Source: JAKSCF01 sp028279945 (GTDB taxonomy: Bacteria > Bacillota > Clostridia > Peptostreptococcales > JAAYPU01). From it: 5,249 nucleotides of DNA. The DNA lies in assembly GCA_028279945.1 (NCBI GenBank), contig JANQMT010000184.1:1-5249 (forward strand), read 5' to 3'. The notes under the pieces are model-generated. The model saw only the letters and a program-made list of their open reading frames with translations. It was not told the DNA's origin and did not search any database. This document shows positions 1 through 5,181 of this stretch, one piece after another. The position numbers and the translations under genes are program-made. The first letter of the stretch is position 1. Each line of letters opens with the position of its first letter.

Positions 1-1
1 C

Positions 2-688
2 GGTGCACATTTATTACAAAAATACAATGGAGGATTAGGCATATTGCTTGGCGGTGTACCCGGAGTAGCTCCAGCGGAAGTTGTTATTATTGGGGGAGGC
101 GTTGTTGGTACTAATGCCGCTAAAATGGCTGTAGGACTAGGTGCACGTGTTACAATATTAGATGTCAATCCAGTACGTTTAGCTTATTTAGACGATATAT
201 TCAATGGACGTGTTACGACGCTGGCTTATAACGAATACAATTGTGCTGAGAGTGTTAAGAAGGCCAATTTATTAATTGGTGCAGTATTGGTAGCCGGTAA
301 GAGTGCGCCAAAGACTGTTACAGAAGAAATGGTACAATCCATGCAAAAAGGCTCTGTTATCGTAGACGTTGCTATTGATCAAGGTGGTTCTATTGCAACC
401 ATCGATAGAGTAACCACTCACGATAATCCTTCTTACGAAAAGTATGATGTTATTCATTATTCTGTTGCTAATATGCCTGGAGCTGTTCCCAGAACTTCCA
501 CTTTCGCACTGGAATCTGCCACTCTTAATTATGCTTTACAGCTTGCTGAAAAAGGTATTATTACGGCATTAAAAGAAAATGAACCCCTGCTAAAGGGACT
601 TAATACTTATCAAGGAAAAGTAACTTGTGAAGCTGTTGCAGAAAGCCTGGGATTAGACTACTATGATCCTAAAGATTTATTCGTTTAG
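2..688 (+). CDS. ald: Alanine dehydrogenase, C-terminal part (5' truncated by window edge)
   Basis: Alanine dehydrogenase reversibly deaminates L-alanine to pyruvate and ammonia with NAD+ in the cytoplasm. The reading frame is open from base 2 to the TAG at 686-688, giving 228 residues of a family usually about 370 long, so roughly 140 N-terminal residues lie off the left edge; the TTG at 44 is internal, not a start. Seen in order: the LLGGVPGVAPA stretch leading into the Rossmann fold, the dinucleotide loop GGGVVGTNAAKMA, an acidic end of the next strand (ILDVN) expected to hold the NAD ribose, the VDVAIDQGG segment whose Asp is the catalytic aspartate of the family, and the conserved NMPGAVPRTST loop. 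The N-terminal substrate Arg, Lys and His are off-window. It is convergent with dinB, with a hairpin terminator 40 bp after the stop. Identification is secure; the family also includes the related N-terminal part of transhydrogenase, but these motifs are typical of Ald. Confidence 0.96.
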   Translation, partial: GAHLLQKYNGGLGILLGGVPGVAPAEVVIIGGGVVGTNAAKMAVGLGARVTILDVNPVRLAYLDDIFNGRVTTLAYNEYNCAESVKKANLLIGAVLVAGKSAPKTVTEEMVQSMQKGSVIVDVAIDQGGSIATIDRVTTHDNPSYEKYDVIHYSVANMPGAVPRTSTFALESATLNYALQLAEKGIITALKENEPLLKGLNTYQGKVTCEAVAESLGLDYYDPKDLFV

Positions 689-727
689 AAGAACACGTCA
701 ATTTAAAATATAGAAGTGCTAACATCG

Positions 728-760
728 GGTTGGGCCTTGTGCCCAACCTATGATATTTTC
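728..760 (+). terminator. Intrinsic terminator after ald
   Basis: A perfect 8-bp GC-rich stem, GGTTGGGC (728-735) and GCCCAACC (741-748), closes a 5-nt loop and is followed by a moderately T-rich tail (751-762). It lies between the convergent ald and dinB stops. On the minus strand the hairpin is not followed by a T run, so it should act mainly for ald. Confidence 0.75.
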
Positions 761-769
761 TATCCCTGC

Positions 770-1816
770 TTAATCAAAAATACTAATTTGCTGCTCTAGT
801 CCTTCAGATATATTAGAAACGCTCAAACCTATGAGCCTTATTTTATCTTTGATATCCATTAATTTCATTAATTCTTCAGCTTCTTTAAATATATCCGTTG
901 ATTTATTGACGGGTACTTCTAGGGTCTTGCTTTTTGTATGGCTTGCAAATTTTGAAGTCTTAATTTTTATAGTCACTGTATAGGCATACAATCTGTTAAC
1001 ACGCAGGGAATAAGAAACATGGATGGCAAATGCTTTTAAATGCTCCAGCAGCTCATCTATATTATCTGTGTCCACATCCAGAGTAGTTTCTCGACCAATT
1101 GATTTGGTTTCTCTTTGAGTCATCACTTCTCTATCATCTATGCCTCTAATCAAACCATAAAGTTCTTCTCCCTGTTTTCCAAAGAATTGAAGCATATATT
1201 CTTTTGGCCATTTCATTAAATCTTCTACTGAAAAAACACCTAAGGCGTTTAGTTTTTTTACACGCTTTTTCCCTAAGCCATATATTTTACTAATAGGTAG
1301 TGGTAAAAGGATGTCAGGAATCATATCTTCTGTGATGACCATTAAACCATCGGGTTTTTTCCAGTCTGACGCAAGCTTTGCTAAGAATTTATTGTAGGAA
1401 ACACCTGCGGAAACGGTTAAGCCTGTTTTATTGCTTATGTTCTGTTTAATCCCCTTAACAATAGATAGATAATCCTTTTTATGAGTCGATATATCTAAAA
1501 AAGCTTCATCAATTGAAAGGGGTTCAATGACTTTAGTATATTGATAAAGAATTTGAAATATTTGACGAGATACGTCTTTGTATCTTTTCATTCTTACAGG
1601 CAGGAAGATGCCATTGGGACATTTCTGTCTAGCCATAAATCCCGGCATGGCTGAATGGACGCCATATTTTCGTGCTTCATATGAGCATGTGGATACCACA
1701 CCTCTTTCGCCTCTGCCGCCTACAATAACCGGCTTCCCTTGAAGCTCAGGATTGTCCATCTGTTCTACCGCCGCATAGAAAGCATCCATATCCAAATGTA
1801 GTATTACTCGTTCCAT
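770..1816 (-). CDS. dinB: DNA polymerase IV (Y-family translesion polymerase)
   Basis: Error-prone Y-family polymerase that copies past damaged template bases. The 348 residues are full length for the family. The N-terminal palm motif LDMDAFYA gives catalytic Asp9; Tyr14 sits at the steric-gate position that excludes ribonucleotides (Phe13 in E. coli). The second catalytic motif SIDEAFLD supplies Asp103 and Glu104. SAGVSYNKFLAKLASDWKKP (136-155) is the conserved finger/palm signature, a helix-hairpin-helix thumb follows (about 172-195), and the little finger begins at SIGRETTL (239-246). The last residues contain QISIF (343-347), which matches the beta-clamp-binding pentapeptide. An in-frame TAA two codons upstream of the ATG at 1816 fixes the start. 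The gene is monocistronic in this window, divergent from the 1934 gene and convergent with ald. No LexA-like inverted repeat was seen in its promoter, so SOS control is not evident. Confidence 0.97.
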   Translation of the reverse strand: MERVILHLDMDAFYAAVEQMDNPELQGKPVIVGGRGERGVVSTCSYEARKYGVHSAMPGFMARQKCPNGIFLPVRMKRYKDVSRQIFQILYQYTKVIEPLSIDEAFLDISTHKKDYLSIVKGIKQNISNKTGLTVSAGVSYNKFLAKLASDWKKPDGLMVITEDMIPDILLPLPISKIYGLGKKRVKKLNALGVFSVEDLMKWPKEYMLQFFGKQGEELYGLIRGIDDREVMTQRETKSIGRETTLDVDTDNIDELLEHLKAFAIHVSYSLRVNRLYAYTVTIKIKTSKFASHTKSKTLEVPVNKSTDIFKEAEELMKLMDIKDKIRLIGLSVSNISEGLEQQISIFD

Positions 1817-1822
1817 ACCTTA

Positions 1823-1828
1823 ATCACC
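1823..1828 (-). promoter_or_regulatory. dinB ribosome binding site (off-centre)
   Basis: On the minus strand GGTGAT lies 6 nt before the dinB ATG and pairs with the outer part of the anti-Shine-Dalgarno (the GGTGATC end of AAGGAGGTGATC). A textbook AGGAG also exists at 1836-1840 but is 19 nt from the ATG, too far for normal use and close to the predicted transcript 5' end. This suggests modest translation. Confidence 0.5.
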
Positions 1829-1842
1829 AACCTGTCTCCTAT

Positions 1843-1872
1843 ATTATAATTCAAAGCTAGAAATAAAATCAA
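1843..1872 (-). promoter_or_regulatory. Probable dinB promoter
   Basis: Read on the minus strand, a perfect -10 TATAAT (1843-1848) is preceded by TTGATT (1867-1872), a 4/6 match to the -35 box, with an 18-bp spacer. The expected transcript start near 1836 gives a leader of about 20 nt. Boxes were identified by eye. Confidence 0.55.
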
Positions 1873-1873
1873 A

Positions 1874-1902
1874 CTGATAGATTCTTTTGTTTGTGTTATG
1901 AT
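1874..1902 (+). promoter_or_regulatory. Probable promoter of the 1934-2661 gene pair
   Basis: TATGAT (1897-1902) with an upstream TG at 1894-1895 forms an extended -10 element; CTGATA (1874-1879) is a 4/6 match to the -35 box at a 17-bp spacer. It lies back to back with the dinB promoter, the two -35 boxes separated by a single base. Confidence 0.45.
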
Positions 1903-1920
1903 ATTACATATAAATAAATG

Positions 1921-1925
1921 AAGGA
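1921..1925 (+). promoter_or_regulatory. Ribosome binding site deciding the start at 1934
   Basis: AAGGA lies 8 nt before the ATG at 1934. The in-frame ATG at 1925 overlaps this site and so cannot use it; the start was therefore set at 1934. Confidence 0.65.
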
Positions 1926-1933
1926 TGAGACAA

Positions 1934-2302
1934 ATGAAATTTGAAGATTATGGTTTATCTGTAATAAGCGATTTTGAAATACGAGTTCTACGAGAAAACG
2001 AAAACGATATGGATTTACTGATTCCTATTAAACATCGTCCTGTCAATCTAATTTTAGGTGAGCTGCCTGATTATCTTAATAATCGATTTCAGTTTAACAG
2101 CATCTATGGTATTTTAATGCGAATAGCAAAATATCAAAACAATTATGCTACCGTTCACATTCTAAGAAATATTGACCTAAACTCTTCATTTTTAAACTTT
2201 GAAATCTGTTATGAAAATCATTTACTTAAGCTCATAGATTGTACTTCTTCTATTGAATTAATTATTGAGAATCGAAAGGAGCGTCAAGATTGTTCTTTAT
2301 AG
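1934..2302 (+). CDS. Hypothetical protein, 122 residues, upstream partner of a zinc-ribbon protein
   Basis: I do not recognise this protein. From the ATG at 1934 it is 122 residues with no signal peptide, no convincing membrane segment and no known catalytic motif; Cys103 and Cys120 are its only cysteines. Hydrophobic and charged residues alternate in short runs (for example DFEIRVLRENE near 13-23 and SIELIIENRKE near 106-116), which suggests a small cytoplasmic, mostly beta or alpha/beta fold. A central stretch, RFQFNSIYGILMRIAKYQ (51-68), could be an amphipathic helix. It is the first gene after a probable promoter divergent from dinB, and its last 13 bases overlap the next gene, so the two are probably translationally coupled. 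An alternative ATG at 1925 would add three residues but has no usable ribosome binding site. It is very likely a real gene, given the ribosome binding site, the overlap and the absence of a competing frame; its function is unknown. Confidence 0.75.
   Translation: MKFEDYGLSVISDFEIRVLRENENDMDLLIPIKHRPVNLILGELPDYLNNRFQFNSIYGILMRIAKYQNNYATVHILRNIDLNSSFLNFEICYENHLLKLIDCTSSIELIIENRKERQDCSL
2275..2281 (+). promoter_or_regulatory. Ribosome binding site for the TTG start at 2290
   Basis: AAAGGAG lies 8 nt before TTG 2290, inside the 3' end of the upstream gene. No ATG or GTG is available near it in this frame, so it supports the TTG start and translational coupling. Confidence 0.75.
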
Positions 2303-2661
2303 GTATATTCGGAATTGACAGCAAACAAAAAGAAATTGGTCATCTTACAAATCTGTCTTGTAAAAGCTGTAAGCATACTTCTATTAATGTGATTAAACAA
2401 TATAACTGTTTTCATTTTTTCTTTATTCCGATTATTAAGTGGGGTGAAGTTTATGTTGCTGAATGTGATCAATGTCATAGCATATATGAGATACCCGTTG
2501 AAAAAGGCAAAGCTTTTGAAAAAAATCAGGAAGATATTTCTTATTGGGATTTAAAAGCTCTTAAAGTGTCCTCTCTTCCTTGCACATGCCCAGCCTGTGG
2601 AAAAAACATAGAGGAAGACTTTGTTTACTGTCCCTATTGTGGAAAATGTGTAAAAGATTAA
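2290..2661 (+). CDS. Zinc-ribbon protein with two Cys4 clusters (zinc_ribbon_15-like N-terminus)
   Basis: A 123-residue cytoplasmic protein with two putative zinc ribbons. The first is made by C24-x2-C27 and C59-x2-C62 and is preceded by the hydrophobic opening MFFIGIFGID; the FFFIPIIKWGEVYVAECDQC segment between the knuckles resembles the FFIPV-type strand of small bacterial zinc-ribbon proteins (Pfam zinc_ribbon_15 as I recall it; a family-level resemblance, not searched). A linker (about 70-95) leads to a second ribbon at the C-terminus: C100-x2-C103 (CPACGK) and C114-x2-C117 (CPYCGK), with extra Cys98 and Cys120. Such ribbons bind zinc structurally and usually mediate protein or nucleic-acid contacts; the actual role is unknown. 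The TTG start is supported by AAAGGAG 8 nt upstream, and the gene overlaps its upstream neighbour by 13 bp, so the two products may act together. bcp follows 71 bp later. Confidence 0.85.
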   Translation: MFFIGIFGIDSKQKEIGHLTNLSCKSCKHTSINVIKQYNCFHFFFIPIIKWGEVYVAECDQCHSIYEIPVEKGKAFEKNQEDISYWDLKALKVSSLPCTCPACGKNIEEDFVYCPYCGKCVKD

Positions 2662-2673
2662 AAAAGAAGCATT

Positions 2674-2696
2674 CTCGTTTATATATTTAAAACGAG
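2674..2696 (+). repeat. Inverted repeat between the zinc-ribbon gene and bcp
   Basis: CTCGTTT (2674-2680) and AAACGAG (2690-2696) are perfect 7-bp arms around a 9-bp AT-only centre. No T run follows, so it is a poor terminator. It sits just upstream of a possible -10 box for bcp (TAGAAT, 2705-2710) and may be an operator or an mRNA hairpin. It does not match the PerR or Fur box consensus I know. Confidence 0.55.
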
Positions 2697-2719
2697 GGTA
2701 AAGATAGAATATATGAAAT

Positions 2720-2726
2720 GAGGTGA
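2720..2726 (+). promoter_or_regulatory. bcp ribosome binding site
   Basis: GAGGTGA lies 6 nt before ATG 2733. The in-frame ATG at 2727 directly abuts this site and cannot be served by it, so translation is placed at 2733. Confidence 0.75.
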
Positions 2727-2732
2727 ATGATT

Positions 2733-3206
2733 ATGAATGATAAAATTGAAATAGGTAAAGGCATTCCTGATTTTACGCTTGAATCTACTAATGGTGTTTC
2801 TTTTAATTTAAAAGATTTGCAGGGTAAGGTTGTTGTATTATATTTTTATCCCAGGGACAACACTGCAGGCTGTACTACCGAAGCGCTGGAATTTAAAGCT
2901 TTGAAGGAAGCGTTTGAACAAAATAATACGGTGATTATTGGGATCAGTAAAGACAGTCTAAAATCACATCATAATTTCATCAATAAGCATGAACTCAATT
3001 TTGAATTATTAAGTGACCCGGATAAAAAAATCCATGAAACCTTTGATGTTCTTAAGCTAAAAAAGAATTATGGAAAAGAAACATTAGGAACAGAACGATC
3101 CACTTTTATCATTAACCAAGAAGGAATTTTAGTAAAAGCATACAGAAAAGTCAAAGCAAAAGGACATGCTCAAGAAGTATTGGAATTCATTAAAGAACAT
3201 TTATAA
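2733..3206 (+). CDS. bcp: Peroxiredoxin, Bcp/PrxQ family, single-cysteine type
   Basis: Thiol peroxidase of the Bcp/PrxQ family (AhpC/TSA superfamily), which reduces hydrogen peroxide and organic hydroperoxides in the cytoplasm. From ATG 2733 it is 157 residues, the usual length. The thioredoxin-like fold opens with IPDFTLES, followed by VVVLYFYP and the active-site motif P40-x3-T44-x2-C47, with Cys47 the peroxidatic cysteine; the conserved active-site Arg is R122 in ERSTF. Two departures from the common DNTPGCTxEAC signature are visible: Ala replaces Pro before Gly-Cys, and Leu52 stands where the resolving cysteine five residues after Cys47 normally lies. Cys47 is the only cysteine in the protein, so it should work as a 1-Cys enzyme that needs an external thiol. 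It may have its own promoter after the 2674-2696 repeat or be read through from the genes before it. An intrinsic terminator overlaps its stop codon. Confidence 0.95.
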   Translation: MNDKIEIGKGIPDFTLESTNGVSFNLKDLQGKVVVLYFYPRDNTAGCTTEALEFKALKEAFEQNNTVIIGISKDSLKSHHNFINKHELNFELLSDPDKKIHETFDVLKLKKNYGKETLGTERSTFIINQEGILVKAYRKVKAKGHAQEVLEFIKEHL

Positions 3207-3226
3207 AGGGGGGAACCCCTTTTTTT
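3205..3226 (+). terminator. Intrinsic terminator of bcp
   Basis: AAAGGGG (3205-3211) pairs with CCCCTTT (3216-3222) around a 4-nt GGAA loop, and the T run continues to 3226. The stem begins inside the bcp TAA stop codon. Confidence 0.88.
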
Positions 3227-3228
3227 AA

Positions 3229-3266
3229 TCAAAAAAACAAAACTGCGAACCATTATGTCTCGCAGT
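3229..3266 (-). terminator. Intrinsic terminator of the minus-strand uvsE-tadA group
   Basis: Read on the minus strand, ACTGCGA (3260-3266) and TCGCAGT (3242-3248) form a 7-bp stem with an 11-nt loop, followed by a long T-rich tract (3229-3241) interrupted once. It faces the bcp terminator, so the two convergent units are separated by back-to-back terminators. Confidence 0.8.
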
Positions 3267-3410
3267 AATGAGAAAAATATATTTAAGAAGAGGGGAGAAT
3301 TTAGTTATATTGTACCCCTACTTTGTTAAATATATATTAAGCAGCGATTACCTTTCTGTAAATTAAAAATTTAATAAGTTGACAAACCTTATACATTGAA
3401 ATAACAAGCT
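3267..3410 (-). other. AT-rich non-coding stretch, probable 3' untranslated region
   Basis: About 140 bp lies between the small membrane-protein gene and its terminator. I see no credible gene in it; open frames are under 20 codons and lack well-placed ribosome binding sites. A bulged stem can form between 3288-3295 (AAGAGGGG) and 3315-3323 (CCCCT-a-CTT). A TTGACA at 3379-3384 on the plus strand lacks a good -10 partner. No SRP RNA features are present. Confidence 0.5.
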
Positions 3411-3692
3411 TTACCTTCTATATTTAATAAATTTGTAAATTCTATATAAAGCTATAAGGATCAATAATCCCACAAATATTTGGAAAGAATATTTTCTACT
3501 GGTCTTAAATTCTCTACCTTCATCTGAATTTAAGCGTTGAGGTTCTCTGTTATCATCGTTGTTATCAGAAGATGCTATTAAAATTGTGTCGCTGTTATTA
3601 GTAACATTAGATGCCTCATCTGCAAAAACAAAGGTAAAAAAAGATGATGAAATTAAGATAATAAATAAAAATATAATACCTCTTTTTATCAT
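3411..3692 (-). CDS. Small exported protein with C-terminal membrane anchor, unknown function
   Basis: I do not recognise this 93-residue protein. It starts with a basic MIKR head and a long hydrophobic core (about 5-22) ending in FVFA-DE, a plausible signal peptidase I cleavage after Ala24. A polar, Asn/Asp/Ser-rich linker (about 25-67) follows, then a hydrophobic segment (about 69-83, FQIFVGLLILIALY) and a basic tail ending in KYRR. The expected topology is an external linker held by one C-terminal membrane span with a cytoplasmic positive tail; if the signal is not cleaved it would be a two-span hairpin. There is no LPxTG motif and no cysteine lipobox. The ATG is preceded at 10 nt by AAGGAG, which overlaps the tadA stop codon, and only 15 bp separate the genes, so it is probably co-transcribed and perhaps coupled with tadA. 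A functional link with TadA is not evident. Confidence 0.75.
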   Translation of the reverse strand: MIKRGIIFLFIILISSSFFTFVFADEASNVTNNSDTILIASSDNNDDNREPQRLNSDEGREFKTSRKYSFQIFVGLLILIALYRIYKFIKYRR

Positions 3693-3702
3693 TTTAGATT
3701 TT

Positions 3703-3708
3703 CTCCTT
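3703..3708 (-). promoter_or_regulatory. Ribosome binding site overlapping the tadA stop
   Basis: AAGGAG on the minus strand overlaps the tadA TAA stop codon (3708-3710), 10 nt before the ATG at 3692. This suggests that ribosomes ending tadA can reload on the small membrane-protein gene. Confidence 0.7.
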
Positions 3709-4163
3709 TATTGGCTTCTATCCCTAAGCTTCAAAAAAAACTTTTTCATTATACTTTCACATGCGTCCTGCATACAGCCTGTCTCAACTTCAGCTCTATG
3801 ATTAAGTCGATCATTATGTAATACATTTAATACAGAACCTGCCGCACCGCTTTTTTTATCCATAGTGCCAATAAATACACGTGGGATTCGTGCTAGAACA
3901 ATTGCTCCGGCGCACATGGGACATGGTTCTACTGTAACATACATTTCACAGTCCATCAACCTCCACCCTTTCACTCTGGCGGATGCTTCCCTTATGGCTA
4001 TGATTTCAGCATGAGATGTAGGGTCCTTTGAAGTCTCTCTCAAATTATGGCCTCTTCCAATGATTTCACCGTCTTTGACGATAACAGCTCCTATAGGCAC
4101 CTCTCCTTTATCAAAAGCTTTTTCAGCTTCTTTCAACGCCTCTCTCATATATTGTTCATTCAT
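3708..4163 (-). CDS. tadA: tRNA-specific adenosine deaminase (A34 to inosine, tRNA-Arg)
   Basis: Zinc-dependent deaminase that converts the wobble adenosine of tRNA-Arg(ACG) to inosine, needed to read CGU, CGC and CGA codons. The 151 residues match the family length. The cytidine/deoxycytidylate-deaminase fold shows the zinc and catalytic motif H51-A-E53 (Glu53 is the proton shuttle) and P80-C81-P-M-C84. EVPIGAVIVKDGEIIGRGHN (21-40) before it and KSGAAGSVLNVL (104-115) after it are typical of TadA and distinguish it from guanine or cytosine deaminases. All catalytic residues are present. The ATG at 4163 has AAGGAG (4171-4176) at a 7-nt spacing. It lies 57 bp after uvsE on the same strand and 15 bp before the small exported-protein gene, probably one transcript. 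In Bacillus the SRP RNA and dnaX follow tadA; neither is present here. Confidence 0.95.
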   Translation of the reverse strand: MNEQYMREALKEAEKAFDKGEVPIGAVIVKDGEIIGRGHNLRETSKDPTSHAEIIAIREASARVKGWRLMDCEMYVTVEPCPMCAGAIVLARIPRVFIGTMDKKSGAAGSVLNVLHNDRLNHRAEVETGCMQDACESIMKKFFLKLRDRSQ

Positions 4164-4178
4164 TCTATTTCTCCTTAA

Positions 4179-4209
4179 CTGTCCCCTATCCTCTATTCCC
4201 TGTCCCTAT
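4179..4209 (-). repeat. Short direct repeat ATAGGG(G)ACAG between uvsE and tadA
   Basis: On the minus strand ATAGGGACAG (4200-4209) is followed 10 bp later by ATAGGGGACAG (4179-4189), the two copies differing by one G. The second copy ends two bases before the tadA ribosome binding site. GC content is clearly higher here than in the flanks. Function is unknown. Confidence 0.5.
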
Positions 4210-4220
4210 GACAAATTTTA

Positions 4221-5174
4221 TCATATTTTCATAGTCGTTTCATCCATCCATTGTATTTGTGGCTGAATGGCTTTAATATCTTTAATCAGCTTAAATAATG
4301 CTCGGTCTTTTTGTTTGGACTCAATCATAATGTCCACATCTCTTTTTGTTGATTGAAGATAATCTAAAAAATCAAAGAATATTTCAGGTTCCACATAATC
4401 TGCATGTTTTCGGTCACAAGGGCCGTCTTTGGGACCTGATAAATGTACCTTAACCGGAAGACTTTCATGCTGCCATGTATCAAATATATTTTGGATATGG
4501 TCTTCAAGTTTTAGTTCATCTTTTTTACATACATAGTGATGATAGTCCAATACCATTGGGATTTTCAGCTTTTGACATACCGCTAATATATCTTCAATAT
4601 TATAGGTTTTATCATCGTTTTCTAAAATAATTCTATCTTGCAAGACCTGAGGAAGCTTTTTAAAATTATTAATGAATCTATTTACACTTTCTTTTTTTCC
4701 ATTGGTACTACTTCCTAAATGTAATACCATTTTACCCTGGTCATATTGCATCATTTCAAAAATATGATGATGATACATTAATTCTCTCTGAGTGGCTTCA
4801 AAAACGCCTTGCTTTAGGCTATTAATAACATTAAAATGGTCCGGATGGGTATCTACTCTTAGTTGATGCTGTTTTATTAACTGCCCGATTTCTTCATATT
4901 CTCTACTCAATAAATTTATATAGGGCCAATTCACATCTGGGTGAGAAGCGAGTGGAATCAATTTAGATGTCAACCGATAAAAGTGTATTTGGTTATCAAT
5001 ATTGTATTTTAGAATTTTTTTTAGAGCTTGTATATTTTTCATTGAAACCCTTTTAAGTGCTTCTATTTTTTCCTCTTCGCTCATTTTTTTAAATCTGGTA
5101 TAGGTTATAGTACCGGATGATGTCGTTCCCTCAAGATTTAATGCCAATGCAACGTAACCAAATCTAATTATCAT
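4221..5174 (-). CDS. uvsE: UV DNA damage endonuclease (UvsE/UVDE)
   Basis: Nuclease that nicks DNA 5' to UV photoproducts and some other lesions, starting a repair route independent of UvrABC. From ATG 5174 it has 317 residues, close to the roughly 320 of Bacillus UvsE. The TIM-barrel fold carries the full metal set known from the Thermus enzyme: H78 (SHPD), H110 (DTHPD), H152 (LHLGSS), E185 (LENDD), D210 and H213 (LDYHH), K242 and H244 (VKVHLS; this Lys is carboxylated in Thermus) and E285 (IESKQKD). IRFGYV at the N-terminus is typical. Near H110 the Thermus damage-probing Gln-Tyr pair is replaced by His113-Phe114. A longer frame opens at 5195, but GAGGAG at 5182-5187, 7 nt from ATG 5174, fixes the shorter start. 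It is first in a probable uvsE-tadA-small exported protein unit. Confidence 0.95.
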   Translation of the reverse strand: MIIRFGYVALALNLEGTTSSGTITYTRFKKMSEEEKIEALKRVSMKNIQALKKILKYNIDNQIHFYRLTSKLIPLASHPDVNWPYINLLSREYEEIGQLIKQHQLRVDTHPDHFNVINSLKQGVFEATQRELMYHHHIFEMMQYDQGKMVLHLGSSTNGKKESVNRFINNFKKLPQVLQDRIILENDDKTYNIEDILAVCQKLKIPMVLDYHHYVCKKDELKLEDHIQNIFDTWQHESLPVKVHLSGPKDGPCDRKHADYVEPEIFFDFLDYLQSTKRDVDIMIESKQKDRALFKLIKDIKAIQPQIQWMDETTMKI

Positions 5175-5181
5175 CTGAATT

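Noticed and set aside
1817..1924. Possible SOS (LexA) operator in front of dinB
   Set aside because: Both strands were read for GAAC-N4-GTTC and CGAAC-type inverted repeats; none was found.
2284..2478. Minus-strand open frame of 64 codons opposite the zinc-ribbon gene
   Set aside because: It is antisense to a gene with clear CxxC motifs and an AAAGGAG site; it is a shadow frame.
3310..3366. Tiny plus-strand frame (TTG, about 18 codons) after an AGGGGAG sequence
   Set aside because: The spacing from AGGGGAG to the TTG is long, the peptide is featureless, and the purine run is better explained as one arm of a minus-strand hairpin.
3379..3407. Perfect TTGACA on the plus strand as a promoter
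   Set aside because: The best -10 partner at proper spacing (TAACAA, 3402-3407) matches only 3/6 and it would fire into the 3' end of a minus-strand gene with no plus-strand gene downstream.
3240..3410. SRP (4.5S/6S) RNA gene downstream of tadA, as in Bacillus
   Set aside because: The stretch is very AT-rich and lacks the conserved SRP domain IV core and GGAA-type tetraloop; the only good hairpin is followed by a T run and is a terminator.
3559..3801. Plus-strand open frame of 80 codons across the small exported protein and the tadA 3' end
   Set aside because: It is antisense to two better-supported genes and lacks a ribosome binding site; its hydrophobicity is a by-product of the opposite strand.
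770..5174. A dedicated DNA-damage island made of dinB, bcp and uvsE
   Set aside because: The genes lie in three separate units on both strands, divided by terminators and mixed with tadA and unknown genes; no shared regulatory motif is visible, so clustering may be chance.
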